Source of the DNA: Aldrovandia affinis
Lineage: Eukaryota; Chordata; Actinopteri; Notacanthiformes; Halosauridae
Reading direction: 5' to 3'
Assembly: GCA_029706075.1 (NCBI GenBank)
Contig: JAINUG010000011.1
Coordinates: 849,001-913,000 of the forward strand
DNA: 64,000 bases
Position numbers and translations under genes: made by a program. Positions 1 through 52,440 of the stretch are shown here, in pieces (the stretch's first letter is position 1; every line of letters begins with the position of its first letter). A model generated the notes under the pieces. The model did no database searches. It worked only from the letters and a program-made list of their open reading frames with translations, and was not told where the DNA came from.

Positions 1-270
1 TGCCGTCACTCTGACCTCTCTCTATTGAACTGTATGCACACTTTATTGTGAAGCATGTTCAACTGAAGTATAAATGCTTGCACTGAATTGATTCCAGGAT
101 TGTATTCAAAGATTTTACCAGTTTTAATACCAGATCATTGTGTTCTTGGGTGTTATGTACTTACATTCTAGCTGCTCTGGATGAGAACATTTTCCCAAAA
201 TAAGTATATCCATCACAACAATAAAAACTACCCCACAGGTGCGATCAGAAGGAAAAAGACAAATCTGTAC

Positions 271-1094
271 CTGACAGCACGCTGATCTTCTGAGCGAAGA
301 TCGTGAGTTTCCCCTCCGACCCTGCAATAACACATGGACAAACCCACATTAACCACATAGAGTGACTGCTGCATTGTGTTGCACAGTGTGGTTATTTGGT
401 GAGTAGAAGTCAGGGCTCTTTCTGTCAGTGACACGCGTCCCAGAAATACATAGACAAATGTTTCCAGTGTAGGCGGTACAGGCAGCAGTGTAGTATAATG
501 GTTAGGGAACTGGACTTGTAACTCAGAAGTCACTGGTTCAATTCCCAGGTAGGGGCACTGCCATTGTACCCTTGAGCAAGGTACTTAACCTGGATTGCTT
601 CAGTAAAATATCCAGCTGTATAAATGCATTGCATGTAAAGAAATGTAAACTGTGTAAGTCGCTCTGGATAAGAGTGTCTGCTAAATGCCTAAAATGTAAT
701 GTAAATGCAGTGTGTACACCCGGCTGAGCACAGAATGAGGTTAGACTTTGGTGTTGTTCAACTTATCTTGTGCGTGTTTGTGTAAGTCGGTGTTGTTAAT
801 ATGTTTTTAATCTCATCTCAAATGCAATGCGCTAAACTGTGGTACGGATGACCTCTGACCTCCGAGGATGCTGAAGAGGTGAGTGACAACGTCCTGCACG
901 GCGCTGGGGTCGCTGCACTGCTGGGCCAGGTTCTGGAGGGCCTGCACGGACTCCTCCATCAGCTGAGGGTTGTTGGCCTTTAGCTGGCCTGAAACACAGT
1001 GCACACCCAGGTCACATTCTCATACACTCAAAAACCAACACAAACACACCCACCCATGTCACATTCTCATACACTCAAATCCAACACACACACA

Positions 1095-1137
<43 letters not shown>

Positions 1138-1736
1138 CATACACACACTCTCACATACTCAAACTCAACCCTATGCCTGACACAAACAATTTATCTCTGT
1201 ATTAGTGAATCCCTGACTTACTGGCAATGCCTTTCCCAACATCCATGGCATACTGACTTAGATCCAGGGTGACAGCAGCCAGCAGGCAGGAAACGGCTGA
1301 GGGGACAGAGACACAGACATTAATCTGTAGCCAAGAAACAACCTGTCATGGTAGGACAGAACAGGTACAGGTACAGGTACAGGGACACACACACACACAC
1401 GAAACAACCTGTCATGGTAGAACAGGCACAGGTACAGGTGCAGGCACACGCACATACAATGTCAAACAGCAATATGTACACTACCAGTCAAAAGTTTTAG
1501 AACACCCCCATTTTCCAGTTTTTACTGAAATTTAAGCATTTAAGCAGTTCAAGTCCAGTGAATAACCTGAAATGGTACAAAGGTAGGCATGAGGTAAAAA
1601 ATAATAATAATAATAATAATTTAGGTTACACCAGTAGTGTATGCAGGTTTTCATTGCAGCCAGCGGTTTTCATTGCTACACCCTGAGTCTTTAGCTCAGT
1701 GGGAGTAAGCTCACACGCTGTGTGTGTACTTGTAAT

Positions 1737-1784
<48 letters not shown>

Positions 1785-4700
1785 CGCATGTCTCACTCTG
1801 CATGGAGTTCTCTGGACTGCGCAGCATGGCCTTCTGGAGGGCGGGCAGCAGGTGCTCCTTGAACTCGGGGTGGGAGACGTGGCGGAGAACAGCGCTGCTC
1901 CTCTCCTGCAGATACAATCCTGTTTCAGCCCAGTTCATTTCACCTGCAGGGCCCGCCACTGGACACCCAGCAGTGTGGAGTGCAGTACTCACCAAAATGT
2001 GCTGGTGTGGTCTAGTCTTGCTCATTAGGACGGTCTTCAGGTATAGCTCTAGTATGGCACCCTGAGGACAGCACAGGAAATGTTACAATACAGACTAAAG
2101 ATGAGTGTGACTGTGAGTGTGTGTGTGTGTGTGTGTGTGTGAGTGTGAGTGTGAGTGTGAGTGCGCATGTTAGCATGTGCACGTTTTAGTAGCTCTCTGT
2201 GGATGTTTTAGTGGCTCTCTGTGGCTCAGTTGGTAGAGCACAGCGTTGGCAACGCTTAGGTTGTGGGTTCAATCCCCACTGGGGCCACATATACTGAAAA
2301 AAAAATTCTCCAATTTAATTTGGATAAAAGCGTCTGCTAAATGGCGTATATTATATTAGTATGCTTGTGTGTGTGGGTTTAGCATGTGTGTATATTATAG
2401 GTATAAGTGCGGTAGTATGCCTGTGTGTTTGTGTGTGTGTGTGTGTGTGTGCGCGTTCACATAAGCAAGAGGGCGTATCCTGTCACCGTCAGACTGACCT
2501 TGTGTTTCTCGATGGTGGCCATGTCTTTCTGCGCTGTACAGAAGTCCACACACGCGCCAAGCAGGGCCAGTGAGCTGGGGTTCTGATCTAGGCCAAGCAG
2601 GATGCTCATGTACTGATCAGCAAGGCCAGGGTTCTGGGGAAACAGCACCATTCCACGTTTACCACAGATCCAAACTCCAGGGCCGCCACGTTCCCCTGCC
2701 CCACATTATTGGGATGTAAAGACTCCTGGATGCCCTTTTTCCCAGGATGCATTCCAACACTCCTGAACTCCCCGATCCCATCCCAAAAACGTGACCAAGC
2801 CTGGAAGGAGAGGTGAGCGTACCAGTATGGACCCACACAGGATCTAAGGTAAAGCAGTAAAGGTGAACTTCCCCTGGCGTTACCTCCAAACCCCATACCT
2901 ACGGTGCCTGCTCACCTCTTTCCACAGCTGGTTAAGGTTCTTGAGGACCGACTTGAGGGCGTTGCGTTGGGCTCCCCCCACCACCTCTGACAGCAGCAGA
3001 CTCTGAACCTCCACCTGCCAGAGAATAGAGTGAAAGATGAAAAAAGAGACGGAAGAATATCACCTCAAGGTACACCTGTTCATCTCTACTTCTGACTGTT
3101 CAAAACGTGACTGACCCCACACTATTCATATCAAATTATTTGGTCTGATCTTGCAACCATTACAGAACTTATAAACCTCTACATTAAAAAAACAAAAACC
3201 TTGCTTGCTAAGTGAATATTAAAAATGGATATATAAAATATGTATACATTTATGAGAGCCAAAAGACCAGTTGTCAATAATTGGCTGGCAGTATAAAAAG
3301 AAAGAAAGTGTAGGACTGCTTTTACAGCACTTTATCCTGATGTGTGCCTGTGACTCACCAGTTTCTTCCAGTTGGGTCCCACTCTGGTCTCTGGGGTGGG
3401 GAACACGGAGCGTGCCAGCAGGCAGGTCCAGGACATGGCCATAGATGCCGCGGACCCTGTGCTCTTACTGCACACAGGGACAGAGGTAGAGAGACCATAT
3501 TGGAGGAAGAGAAAGCTTTGGTTTAATATCGGGACATTTTTTTAAATCCCTAAAAAAGTAAAGCTATGTCTCTCATAGTAGTGATGTTCCCCATGATGTC
3601 AAGTCCTGACCATGCAGGCGCCAACTACGACCATTGAAGGGCCCAAACGCATCAAGGCAAACATGTAATTTAAAATGTCATTAAATCAAATCAAGCCAGT
3701 GATAAAGAGCAACACTTTGCTCCCTCGCCCCTCTACCTGGGTACTCCGCTCTTGCTGATGATTCCGCAGTTGAGAAGGCAGTGAAGAAGGCTGGTTGCCG
3801 TGACAACAGGCTGAGAACCCGCAAGCAGGGCGATGACAGAGAGCATGGCCCGGCGGGACGCCGCATCCCTGCGTGACAAGAGCGGGAGACGCGGCGCTAG
3901 TCGTCAATCGCAGCGTACGCAATTAAACGGTCACGTAACACAGCTGATTTTTAACAGAAGGCTGGTATGTGGTATGAGCTTTCAGGTACACCATCTGTGC
4001 TGTATATGGGGCTCAGTATCAGTCCATTGCTTCAGCTTTCAGAAGAGGAAAAAAAATCTAATAAAAGCATGACGCCCAATCAATTTACTTGTGCATCAAT
4101 TACAGTCCAGTTGAGATCTCACCCCTTTCCCAGGACAGAGCATGGATGAACAAATCACTCCAATTTACAATTTAAGATAATCCAAAAGCACAGCTAGTCA
4201 AAACATACTCAAAAAAGGAAAACACAAAGAAAGCATCATAACAGGACATTGGCTGCGAAACAGAACATGGCAGCGAAATGCCTAAAGCACAATCAAAGGA
4301 ATATCTTCAAAGATAAACACTCATCTGAGCAAAATGGAGGACGCTTCATTAACAGTCCATGAAAAAAAACAATTATACTGCCTACTGACCTGTATCTGTG
4401 AAGGGTGAGGCAGAACAGCTTGCATAGCCCCTTGATGGCTGGCTCTGGCAGTTCTGCAGATAAAGAAAACGCATCACAGACCTCACAAGCCAGAGCAACT
4501 CATATTTTACTTATGATCACATATGACGTCTCTGACAAGAGCGTTTTAGTGTGAATTCTGGGGTTATATCTGACCTTTGCCATTGATGCACTCTTTCAGG
4601 TCACCTAGAATCTCTCTCCGTTCCCTCACGCTGGCTGTGGTCACCTTCACAGCGAATCTCCTAAGGGTATCCGAAACCTGGACAGGACAGGCAGATAGTA

Positions 4701-5871
4701 GACACGTACATCAATCAATCATTAAAACTTTATTTGTATAACGCATTTTACAAAACATTTGTCACAATATGCTTTACAGCAGACCCCGGCCGGAACCCCC
4801 ACAAAGGCAAGCCTAAGGCATTCAAGGGAGCATTAACACAAAAGGCGTGCGTACATAAACACACACCCACACAAAATATTAAGTGGAACTGGAAAAATAA
4901 ACCCCAAACTTTAAAAATTAAAATCTGATACACGGTATGTGAGGCAAGGAGACCCGAGTCGTCATGTTCCGGACAACATGTTATCAAACTTGCTTGCTAG
5001 CAATGTGAATGATGTAGGTCTGAAAAGTTTCATAACTTGATAAAACAATATTGATAGTAATGATCAATCAGAATTAGAATTCAGTTAAAAGACAGATGTG
5101 TTTCTGTGTTTTATTTCACTAAGAGAGGACAGTCAATGGGAGCTAGCTAGCCAACTTTTAGTATCAGTACAGTTTTTACTAAGACTAACTAGCTACCGTA
5201 GCAATATTCTCAGATGAGCAGCTGGCAAACAAGGCGACTATAACTTAAACATAGACGAAGAGTATTGATTCCGTGCAAATACTGTGCGGTACAACAAGTA
5301 AATTCATCCAATTACAGTTAAACGATGTTAGTTAGCTACATACAGAAATGCGTTGTAATAGCGACGACTGCTAAACTAGTGTTGTTAATACAGAAGCTAA
5401 CTAAATAGCCAGTTGGCTAACGTTAGCTAGCCAACTTAGCTAGCTCGCTACCTCTCGTAAAAAGCCGACGTTCATCTTAATACAATTTGGAATTAAGTCC
5501 TAACGAGCTGGCTACCTGGTAAAATATTTGTTTACCATTTCAGAAATCTCCAAGACAGGTTCTCAGGTGGGGTATCTAAAATGGTAAGTTAGCCAGTTCT
5601 GCTAGCTAGCTACACAGACAAGGTACCCCCTCCCTGCTTCATCACTCTCCCTTTTACTAACTAGCAAGCTAGCCTAAAAGCTAACAAGTTGGGCTCCTTT
5701 TGAATTTATTCGCAATTAATTGTGTAGATTGTTAACAATCGCCATGTCGCTAGCAATCCTTAATGTTGACAATAGTACGGTAAGGCAGTTCGCTGTGTAG
5801 ATATGGCTAATCAAACATGTGAAAACACCATTTTAAAGTTTAGCCACACAGACCTGCGTGTCCGCTGCCAT
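271..5871 (-). CDS. gcn1: gcn1, 5' part (12 exons, runs off the left edge)
   Basis: GCN1 is a very large HEAT-repeat protein that binds translating or collided ribosomes and helps uncharged tRNA activate the eIF2-alpha kinase GCN2. Minus-strand exons: 5854-5871 (coding part), 4575-4677, 4390-4453, 3737-3868, 3359-3467, 2916-3014, 2499-2633, 1993-2061, 1797-1905, 1222-1296, 860-988, 271-321. All have AG acceptors and GT donors, and phases join without a break over 1093 nt (364 codons). The start gives [17 protein letters not shown], close to human MAADTQVSETLKRFAGK as I recall it. Later segments read [56 protein letters not shown] and QCSDPSAV, each matching remembered GCN1 N-terminal sequence. 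Bases 1-270 are intron; the remaining roughly 2300 codons lie outside the window. Introns hold SINEs, CA/TG repeats and a Tc1-type end. Identity is firm; exact borders are hand-called. Confidence 0.95.
481..707 (+). repeat. tRNA-derived SINE, family A
   Basis: A full-length-looking SINE in a gcn1 intron. The head (TAGTATAATGGTTAGGGAAC... GGTTCAATTCC) carries pol III A- and B-box-like sequences of a tRNA. The body has ACCCTTGAGCAAGGTACTTA, and the 3' tail GTCGCTCTGGATAAGAGTG...CTGCTAAATG is the common fish SINE/LINE tail. Closely related copies are at 16937-17160 and 28407-28650. Confidence 0.9.
1083..1133. repeat. (CA)n microsatellite
   Basis: Dinucleotide run in the gcn1 intron between the exons at 1222-1296 and 860-988, preceded by looser CACA-rich sequence from about 1010. 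Confidence 0.95.
1478..1600 (+). mobile_element. Solo end of a Tc1-like DNA transposon
   Basis: Starts at a TA with CACTACCAGTCAAAAGTTTT and AGAACACC, the terminal inverted repeat of a widespread fish Tc1-type element. It continues for about 110 bp to GGTACAAAGGTAGGC and then breaks off at an (AAT)n run. No opposite end or transposase is seen, so this is a decayed fragment in a gcn1 intron. Confidence 0.75.
1739..1781. repeat. (TG)n microsatellite beside a gcn1 splice donor
   Basis: On the transcribed sense this is a (CA)n run starting about 15 nt after the donor of the exon 1797-1905. CA-rich RNA next to donors is a known hnRNP L target; an effect here is only inferred. Confidence 0.9.
2207..2352 (+). 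repeat. tRNA-derived SINE, family B (short)
   Basis: The tRNA-like head is GTGGCTCAGTTGGTAGAGCA with B box GGTTCAATCCC, followed by a short body and the tail TTTGGATAAAAGCGTCTGCT. It differs from family A in the head but shares the 3' tail. It lies in a gcn1 intron. A diverged copy is at 24240-24385. Confidence 0.85.
4712..4930. repeat. Probable interspersed repeat fragment
   Basis: The segment ACTTTATTTGTATAACGCA ... GCTTTACAG resembles a phrase I know as highly repeated at the 3' ends of fish retroposons. Only one copy is in this window, so the family is not assigned. It sits just upstream of gcn1 exon 2 within intron 1. Confidence 0.45.
5130..5760. repeat. GCTAGC/AACGTTAGC-rich block in gcn1 intron 1
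   Basis: This stretch, within 750 bp downstream of exon 1, is packed with overlapping GCTAGC, TTAGCTAGC and AACGTTAGC words, for example near 5140-5155, 5412-5450 and 5600-5615. Coding exons and the upstream side of the promoter lack them. Similar blocks occur in the first introns of rplp0, pxn and ctu1. Function unknown. Confidence 0.7.
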
Positions 5872-5960
5872 CTTGCCGGTCTCGAAGGAAGGATTTTTCG
5901 AAGCTTCTTCCGGAGCGTTGCAATATTACCACGTGTTGGTAAATGTGTCATGCGGACATT
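5872..5960 (-). promoter_or_regulatory. gcn1: gcn1 promoter and 5'UTR
   Basis: The start codon at 5869-5871 follows the short leader ACCGGCAAG. Just upstream is CTTCCGG (5907-5913 on the plus strand), an ETS-type core common in housekeeping promoters. No TATA box is placed correctly. The transcription start is not resolved; I infer about 5880-5910. Confidence 0.5.
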
Positions 5961-6453
5961 GGGCATCCGTGGAGCACTTTTGAAACTTTTGTAAACGGAA
6001 AACGGTCGATTCTGCTGGGGGGGGAGGGTGTCTTTCGCATTCGTTTGCATGACAACGAAGCTTGCCCCATAAAAATAGACCAAGTCAGATTCGGTATTAA
6101 CGTACCATTTTAAATCAGTGTGAAGCAAATCAAATTACTAGTCTTCGTTTTATGATTACCTCCCGTGTAGCGTCATTAATTGGAGACGACGAAAGCTATA
6201 TTTGATCTCCATCACACTTCATATATGCTTCCCGTGTCGATAAGGTTGGAGTCGTTATTGCAGAATATAAAATGGTAAATGTGCAGTGCCAGAACGGCAA
6301 ATTAAAATGTGCCATCCAGTGAATCGTAAACTGGTGTGACATGACACTTATCAGATGCCAAGGCATGCCCGAATCATTCAGGCATTCATGGGGCATGTTC
6401 GGGTAACTCAATTAAAAACACACATGAAAATCGGTATTATGGTTTTTAGTTTT

Positions 6454-6459
6454 TTTATT
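6454..6459 (-). terminator. rplp0: rplp0 polyadenylation signal
   Basis: Sense AATAAA lies 29 nt after the TAA stop at 6488-6490, giving a very short 3'UTR. Cleavage is expected near 6435-6445. Confidence 0.85.
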
Positions 6460-6487
6460 GAGGCAAGGAGTTGACAAATGTATCAGT

Positions 6488-9833
<3,346 letters not shown>

Positions 9834-10079
9834 CTTTGCAGTGCTTCCAAGGATCGCTACAAAGCTGGTTTAAAGACAGGTGGTAACTATAGGAGGAAAA
9901 AAAGAGACGTTAGGGTATAGGGAAAAACACTTTGCTAACATGTGCACTCACGACCATGTGGGCAATATAACCAAAACTCGCGCACTGAGCTGGTTAACGA
10001 TGTACCAGTTAGCCATCGAACGTTAACTGAAAACGAGATGCAATAGTCAATACTCGCAATCAACAAGCAAATACCATAA

Positions 10080-10460
10080 GATAGCTAGCAGCTGATCCCC
10101 ATTCAAATACAATTGTGTATAGCTAGCCAATATGGCTAACGCTACACAGTGTGTGGTTAGGCTACGTCGGCTAAACATTTAACTACAAAACATAGCTACA
10201 AACCAATGGGTCTATCAGCGAAAGCAGTTATTACTGCCAACTATACGATTGCCAATCAACGTTCGCTCACATGTAGCGGAGCTAGTACTTCCTATGCAAA
10301 TAACGTAATCTCGCTAGCATAGTGTGTCGTAGGCCGCGGCAGCATGGCGCTTTGACGGGCCACGAATCTTAAATCCTTTAACGTTACACCGTAATAACGT
10401 GCCATTTAGGGACCCAATTAAGCTAACGCTAATATTTTGAAAAAATATTTAGTTTACAGT
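10080..10460. repeat. GCTAGC/GCTAACG-rich block in rplp0 intron 1
   Basis: Words such as ATAGCTAGC, GGCTAACGCTAC, GTTAGCTACG and AGCTAACGCTAAT cluster just downstream of the non-coding first exon. It is the same type of sequence as in gcn1, pxn and ctu1 first introns, although less dense. Confidence 0.6.
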
Positions 10461-10535
10461 TAGCTACGTCTGAAAATGCCTTAAATTAATCTAACAAAAT
10501 GAGACTCCAACTAAATGGAAAACAACGCTTCATAC

Positions 10536-10565
10536 CTCACGATCGGGCTAGTGAAAGAAAGAGGA
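10536..10565 (-). promoter_or_regulatory. rplp0: rplp0 non-coding exon 1 with 5'TOP tract
   Basis: Sense CCTCTTTCTTTCACTAGCCC begins the transcript. An uninterrupted pyrimidine tract at the cap is the terminal oligopyrimidine motif of translation-machinery mRNAs, read by LARP1/mTORC1. The exon ends GATCGTGAG with donor GTATG at 10535. The next acceptor (TTTTTTTCCTCCTATAG) opens exon 2 at 9886. Confidence 0.8.
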
Positions 10566-10588
10566 AATACTGATGAACGCGCAAAGTA

Positions 10589-10594
10589 CTTATA
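10589..10594 (-). promoter_or_regulatory. rplp0: rplp0 TATA box
   Basis: Sense TATAAG lies about 30 nt upstream of the TOP tract. TATA plus TOP is a common layout in ribosomal protein gene promoters. Confidence 0.65.
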
Positions 10595-10599
10595 CCACA

Positions 10600-11540
10600 G
10601 CCTATTCCGGCAAAACAGCCAATCATAGTGTCGGGGTTGGAAGGGGCCGGCCAAGTGGTAATTGGCTACTGTTTCTGTCAATCATTATTGGCTTCGCAGT
10701 GTTAGGACAATTTAAAAGAATGAAATGGCACGTTGCAAGTACAAATTGATCTTGCAACCATGAGTTTATATTATTTTAACAATTAAAACGCTGCAAATGC
10801 TTAGAGGTGTTATTTGAATTATTTTTTGTCAATCAAGGGGCCCCTTTAGCGTGGACCGGTTAAGGAATCGAGCGATCATCGTAAAACACCTGAATTATTG
10901 AACTACAACTCCTGTTTCATATCGAGTTGTCGTGTGGTTTTTACTTTGATCGCCCGATTCCTGAACAAAAGGGCTGGTTTATCAGCCAATAATGTTTTCA
11001 ACGTTTAATCGTTACTTAAATGTGAAGGAAAGCGTTGAGTCTTAACTGGAAACGAATGGCTTCGAACACCTTTGTCCCAGATATTCCCGTTACTAGCTTT
11101 CTTGTAGCCTTGCCACTTTCTTTGTTGTGAACAGAAATATCTACAACGTTGTTTCTTGACATTCTTGCACCCCTTCACAATCCTTACATTTTTGTAATCA
11201 ACTTATTAAACCTGTAACTTATTTCAAAACGGTTCTCACTTAAAAAAAACTAACAAAAAACACCACATTTTCATGCTGACATGCAATTAATTTACCGAAG
11301 CTAGATATGGAAAGAAATACCGTATAATCCCAATGAGGGAATGTTTTCCTAGCAGTATCTGATCTGTAAAGCACTAGATGTATCATTATGGTAAATCCAA
11401 CACATGCAACTTCTAATGAATAGCTCATGGTGAACATAAATATAACGAAATACTCAACTAAAGTCTGCTTTCCTTCCAGGAGTCCTTCAGGAAACTCTCA
11501 GATTAATTGAGACAACTCAAGAGTACCAAAAAGGGATTTT
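10600..11540. other. Intergenic gap between pxn 3' end and rplp0 promoter
   Basis: No gene, RNA or repeat recognised. A CCAAT-related motif (CCAATCAT, sense ATGATTGG) near 10618-10625, upstream of the rplp0 TATA, may belong to that promoter. The rest is AT-rich unique sequence. Confidence 0.5.
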
Positions 11541-14380
11541 TTTTTATTGGTGTAATCACATGAAATGAAATGGATCCACAATCAAGGTTCAAAGATTGAG
11601 AAAACAATTAAGGCTGTTACATTTGATCTGTAGAGAGGAGAAAATTAAAATTAAACAAATCACTAGCAAAGAAAAAAAGCCTTTTAAAGTTCCCTTTGGT
11701 TAAACGAGGAGATCATCTGATATGATTTAGATGTAAACACTGATTAAATGACAAGGTTTAATTAGAATCCAAAATGTACAGGGAGGTTCAGAGCAAAATA
11801 TATTTAAAAATAGCTGGTAGTCAGACCCAAAAGAAAAGGTTCCAGAGAATTAAGCAATAAGGCCCCCACAGCATAGGGATATTAATATTAGAATAGAACC
11901 CTCAAAAACCAACCAGTGTAAAACGGCGCTCGTGTACAATGGAGAGCAGAGAAACCGTTCTATATGCGGTCTCCCTCAGTTACTCACAACTTAGGCTGTT
12001 TTAGTCCTAAAAGGCCAGCTTCTTTAATCAAGCTTTCATCTTAGCGCACCTCTCGCCATACTGACAGAGGATGAAGAATACTAAACCTAGTGCTTTCACA
12101 TTTGTTTGCATAGCCCCCTGAGGTTGTGTAAATTACACTCTGGAGTGATGGCTGATTGTTCAAATGGGTCTCCCCGCACACACGCACTCACAAATTCAAG
12201 TGTGCACAGACATGCTAACTTATGAGAGCGATACTGATTACAGTTCAAGTGGGAGGACCAAGAACAGATCAAAAACAGGGCGGCCAATACTTTCAGCACA
12301 AGTGCCGTTTTCCTACCCTACAGTGATACACCTCCACACTCTTCCAGTGGACACTGAAGAACCCATTAAAAATCCTGGAGATATATCAGGGCTACCACCA
12401 TCTACCTTTGACATCATAATGGCTGCACCAATCTGCTTCCAGCAGGTAGTGGAAAGCCCCACCATAGAAAATGCACACAGTGTAAAAGACATTGCATTGA
12501 CATTTTGGCACAAGCACTGATTTAGAAAAACTAAAAAAATGAATGAAACACAATACAAAGGGATTTATTTACAGCCATACATTATTCCTGGTCTTGTTTG
12601 AAAATAATGAAGAAAATGAACTTGATTGGTTATTTTATTTTCAGGTAACTATAAAACAAAAATATCAATACCCAACATCCAAGATATGAAAATATTCAAT
12701 GTTCTAAGAGAAAACAGAGAAATGGTGAAAAATGAAATAAGTAGGCTCAAACTTCCATATTCAAAATTAGTTCTTTTTAGGTATGTTCCTTTTCTTCCTG
12801 CATCTGACTGTAGGGAATACAGCATGTTCAGTACACATCATAGATGAACCCTGTGTTCTCAGCAGTGCTAAGAGTAAGACTTCTGCCCTGTCTGCAGGTC
12901 TCCACGGGTACTTAATTACGACAAAGCCTTAGCATTTGTGTGCGTCTGCATGCGTGTCAATGCCGGCAGAAGAAGTCTGTGCTTGAGCATTTATGTATTT
13001 GCATGTGCATCCGTCAATGTGTTTTGTGAAGTGGACATCAATATTAGTATTACTCTGAAAACCCTGCCTGTAAAGCATGCCAACATTTACTTTAAAGTCA
13101 TGACACTCCTCTACATGAGGATCATTGCAAAAAAAATCTCTCCCCATAAAAAGCCCAAATTTAAACTTTAAGACTTGCGCAAGAGATACATTTCTTGGCA
13201 AACAAAATATGAGTTGTTACAGCACAAAACAAAAGAAATAAAAACATTTAAAAATGCATAGTCATAACAGCAGTTTTGAGATCGCTCCAGTATTGCCAAG
13301 GAGAGACTGGGACAGACAATCCAAAGACATTCCATTCACCAAGTAGCACAGATAGAATGTCTTTGGAGAATCATTGTACAGTGATGTCACAAGCATCTTC
13401 ATGGCAACAGGTCTTTCCAGAAGATACAACTGAGGTTCCAATTCACATCAGCTCAGGTGAATCATCTAGAGTGGTTCTCCTTTAGATATAAAATACACAC
13501 ATATGCCTTTATATATGCCAGAACAAAAAGCAAACCATTTATTTTTTAAAGGTTTCTGTGCTAAAATTCAGGATGTACAGCAACATAAACTAGGAGAAAT
13601 AAGATTTAATCAGACAGGCAATTATTTGACAACAGAAGATAAGTTGACTTAACATATTACCGTTTATATAACATGAGCTGAGAGCTCACTTTCTGCTTTT
13701 TAGACAACCTCCCCCACCCCCCAAAAAAACTAAATCATTTTCACATTTTGACTGTGCACCACAGAAGACTCTGAAACTGCACTCTCGCATGATCACACAG
13801 GCCAGTGCACAGTTGCACAACGCACAGAATGGCAGCAGCACCAGCTGCTGGTTGTCCTGGAATTCAGCTCCCATGATGTGAAAGACCGAGAAATCAACAA
13901 GATGCACGAAGGTTTCTGCCCTTTTACTGAGGCCTAACACCGACTTTGCTCTGCTGGGAAAGAATAAACAGCACTTCCCAAATAAGAGCAAACAGTCATT
14001 AGCAGTAGTCCTGCATGTCCTTTAATTGTGGATCTGTGTGAATGTATGGCAGACAATCTACTAGGCTTGGTAAAAAACCTGTCCACATTTGATTTATTTT
14101 TTAATGTAAGCTTTTTCCATAAAATGTGAAAAATTCCTTAGGAAAAGTTTACAAAAATATCAAGTTGCTGTGTTGACCATATTTATCTGTAAAATGTAAA
14201 TGTGGTATATATATATATATTTTTTAAAAGGTCTACCATTTGGAGAAGACAGAAAGACACAGCATTCTGTGCTTGAGTGCATCTTTACAGTCTGCATTTT
14301 CTGTATGAGCTGAGAAAGGTCCTGTATGTGCAATATAATGTGGCTGGAGAACAGTAGTTACTGTTCAGCGCATGTGTGTA

Positions 14381-14382
<2 letters not shown>

Positions 14383-14450
<68 letters not shown>
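14383..14450. repeat. (TG)n microsatellite in pxn 3'UTR
   Basis: Perfect dinucleotide run of about 68 bp, read as (CA)n in the mRNA sense. Confidence 0.95.
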
Positions 14451-14456
<6 letters not shown>

Positions 14457-15168
14457 AGGTCAGCTACTCTGATGACACCCTTTGTGTGCTACCTAAGTAC
14501 AAAAATACAACCGATTACTGATCGCTGACCGGTCTACAAGCCCGTGCTAAAATAGTCAGATCTCACATTAGATAAATATAGATTTTGTTTTGTCTTCATG
14601 TCAAGATTTACTGAGACACCAAAAAGCAAAACTAATCTCTCAAAAGGGACCGTTTGTCCAATGCCGGTGTTGGACTGCATCACATTGGCCATGTGACTAA
14701 GGGGAGTTTTAAATCAAGTTTCACATGATTAAAAAAAAAAGTATAATAAAAATAAAAAAAATACGAAGGAAATGATCATTCGTACAGGTCAGCTGAGCCA
14801 AGCTCTGAACACCATTCGAAAAGGTTCCCAAAACACACACTCAACCAGTGAGCAGCAACCTCCAAGGTTCCTATTTAATACTCTCACGTGCATATACAAT
14901 GCGTAATATTTCCCCCAACAATCACAAAGTAAAACTATTTTGGCTTTTCTTTCATTCTTCTGAACACCCCAGAATAAAGCGGACCCCACCCGCACCTGCC
15001 ACCCCAGCCAATCACGTGCATAGGGCAAGCAGGGCGGTGCTGAGATATCCCACCCATGACATCCGAGCAACAAACTCACGACACAAGGGTGCACAACACA
15101 CATACATTTAGCCATCTTCTTACCCATAGAAGGAAGCGATGACACCACCCCTCTCCCTATGGTAGTTC

Positions 15169-15170
<2 letters not shown>

Positions 15171-15219
<49 letters not shown>
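15171..15219. repeat. (ACAG)n microsatellite
   Basis: About 12 tandem ACAG units, just after the pxn stop codon in transcript sense. Confidence 0.95.
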
Positions 15220-15221
<2 letters not shown>

Positions 15222-15337
15222 GACAAAGACAAACATAACACAGTCCTCCTCATTTTGACAGAACTGCGCAAAGACACCAGCTCACTCCCAGTGGAGGTCA
15301 GAACTCACACACCCCAAACTCGCAGATGAAAGCACAG

Positions 15338-52184
<36,847 letters not shown>

Positions 52185-52440
52185 GGTACCAAGATTCGGT
52201 TCGACAATGTGAGCCGGACCGGCGTTGCTGCCTTTTCTTACTTCAGTTTTTGCTGGACCCAAATCTTTTCTTTTCAAACCACTGTATTAGCAGCTGAGTG
52301 CGGCACAGAAGTTTAGCTGAAGTCTTGCGAACGCGCAGCGCGATGCAGTGTCTTTACTTGGACGCGAAGCTCGCCACCGACAATTTTTTTTTTTAAGGTT
52401 TCAAGTTGATACGAGGCGGAAAGTTTCAAAGACCCTTCAG
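52185..52440 (-). promoter_or_regulatory. pxn: pxn promoter and 5'UTR
   Basis: Upstream of ATGGATGATCTAG the sequence is locally CpG-rich (for example GCGAACGCGCAGCGCGATG near 52326-52345) with no obvious TATA. The transcription start is probably near 52250-52400. Confidence 0.55.

Larger units (their letters stand above)
11541..15337 (-). other. pxn: pxn 3'UTR (inferred extent) and poly(A) signal
   Basis: No coding sequence follows the stop at 15338-15340. Sense AATAAA motifs occur at about 11541-11547 and 12565, among others. I infer a UTR up to about 3.8 kb using the distal signal, but a shorter form is possible. It contains an (ACAG)n run at 15171-15219 and a (TG)n run at 14383-14450. 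Confidence 0.5.

Noticed and set aside
481-560. Possible tRNA gene
   Set aside because: The tRNA-like box sequences belong to a SINE with the common fish tail, and the cloverleaf cannot be completed.
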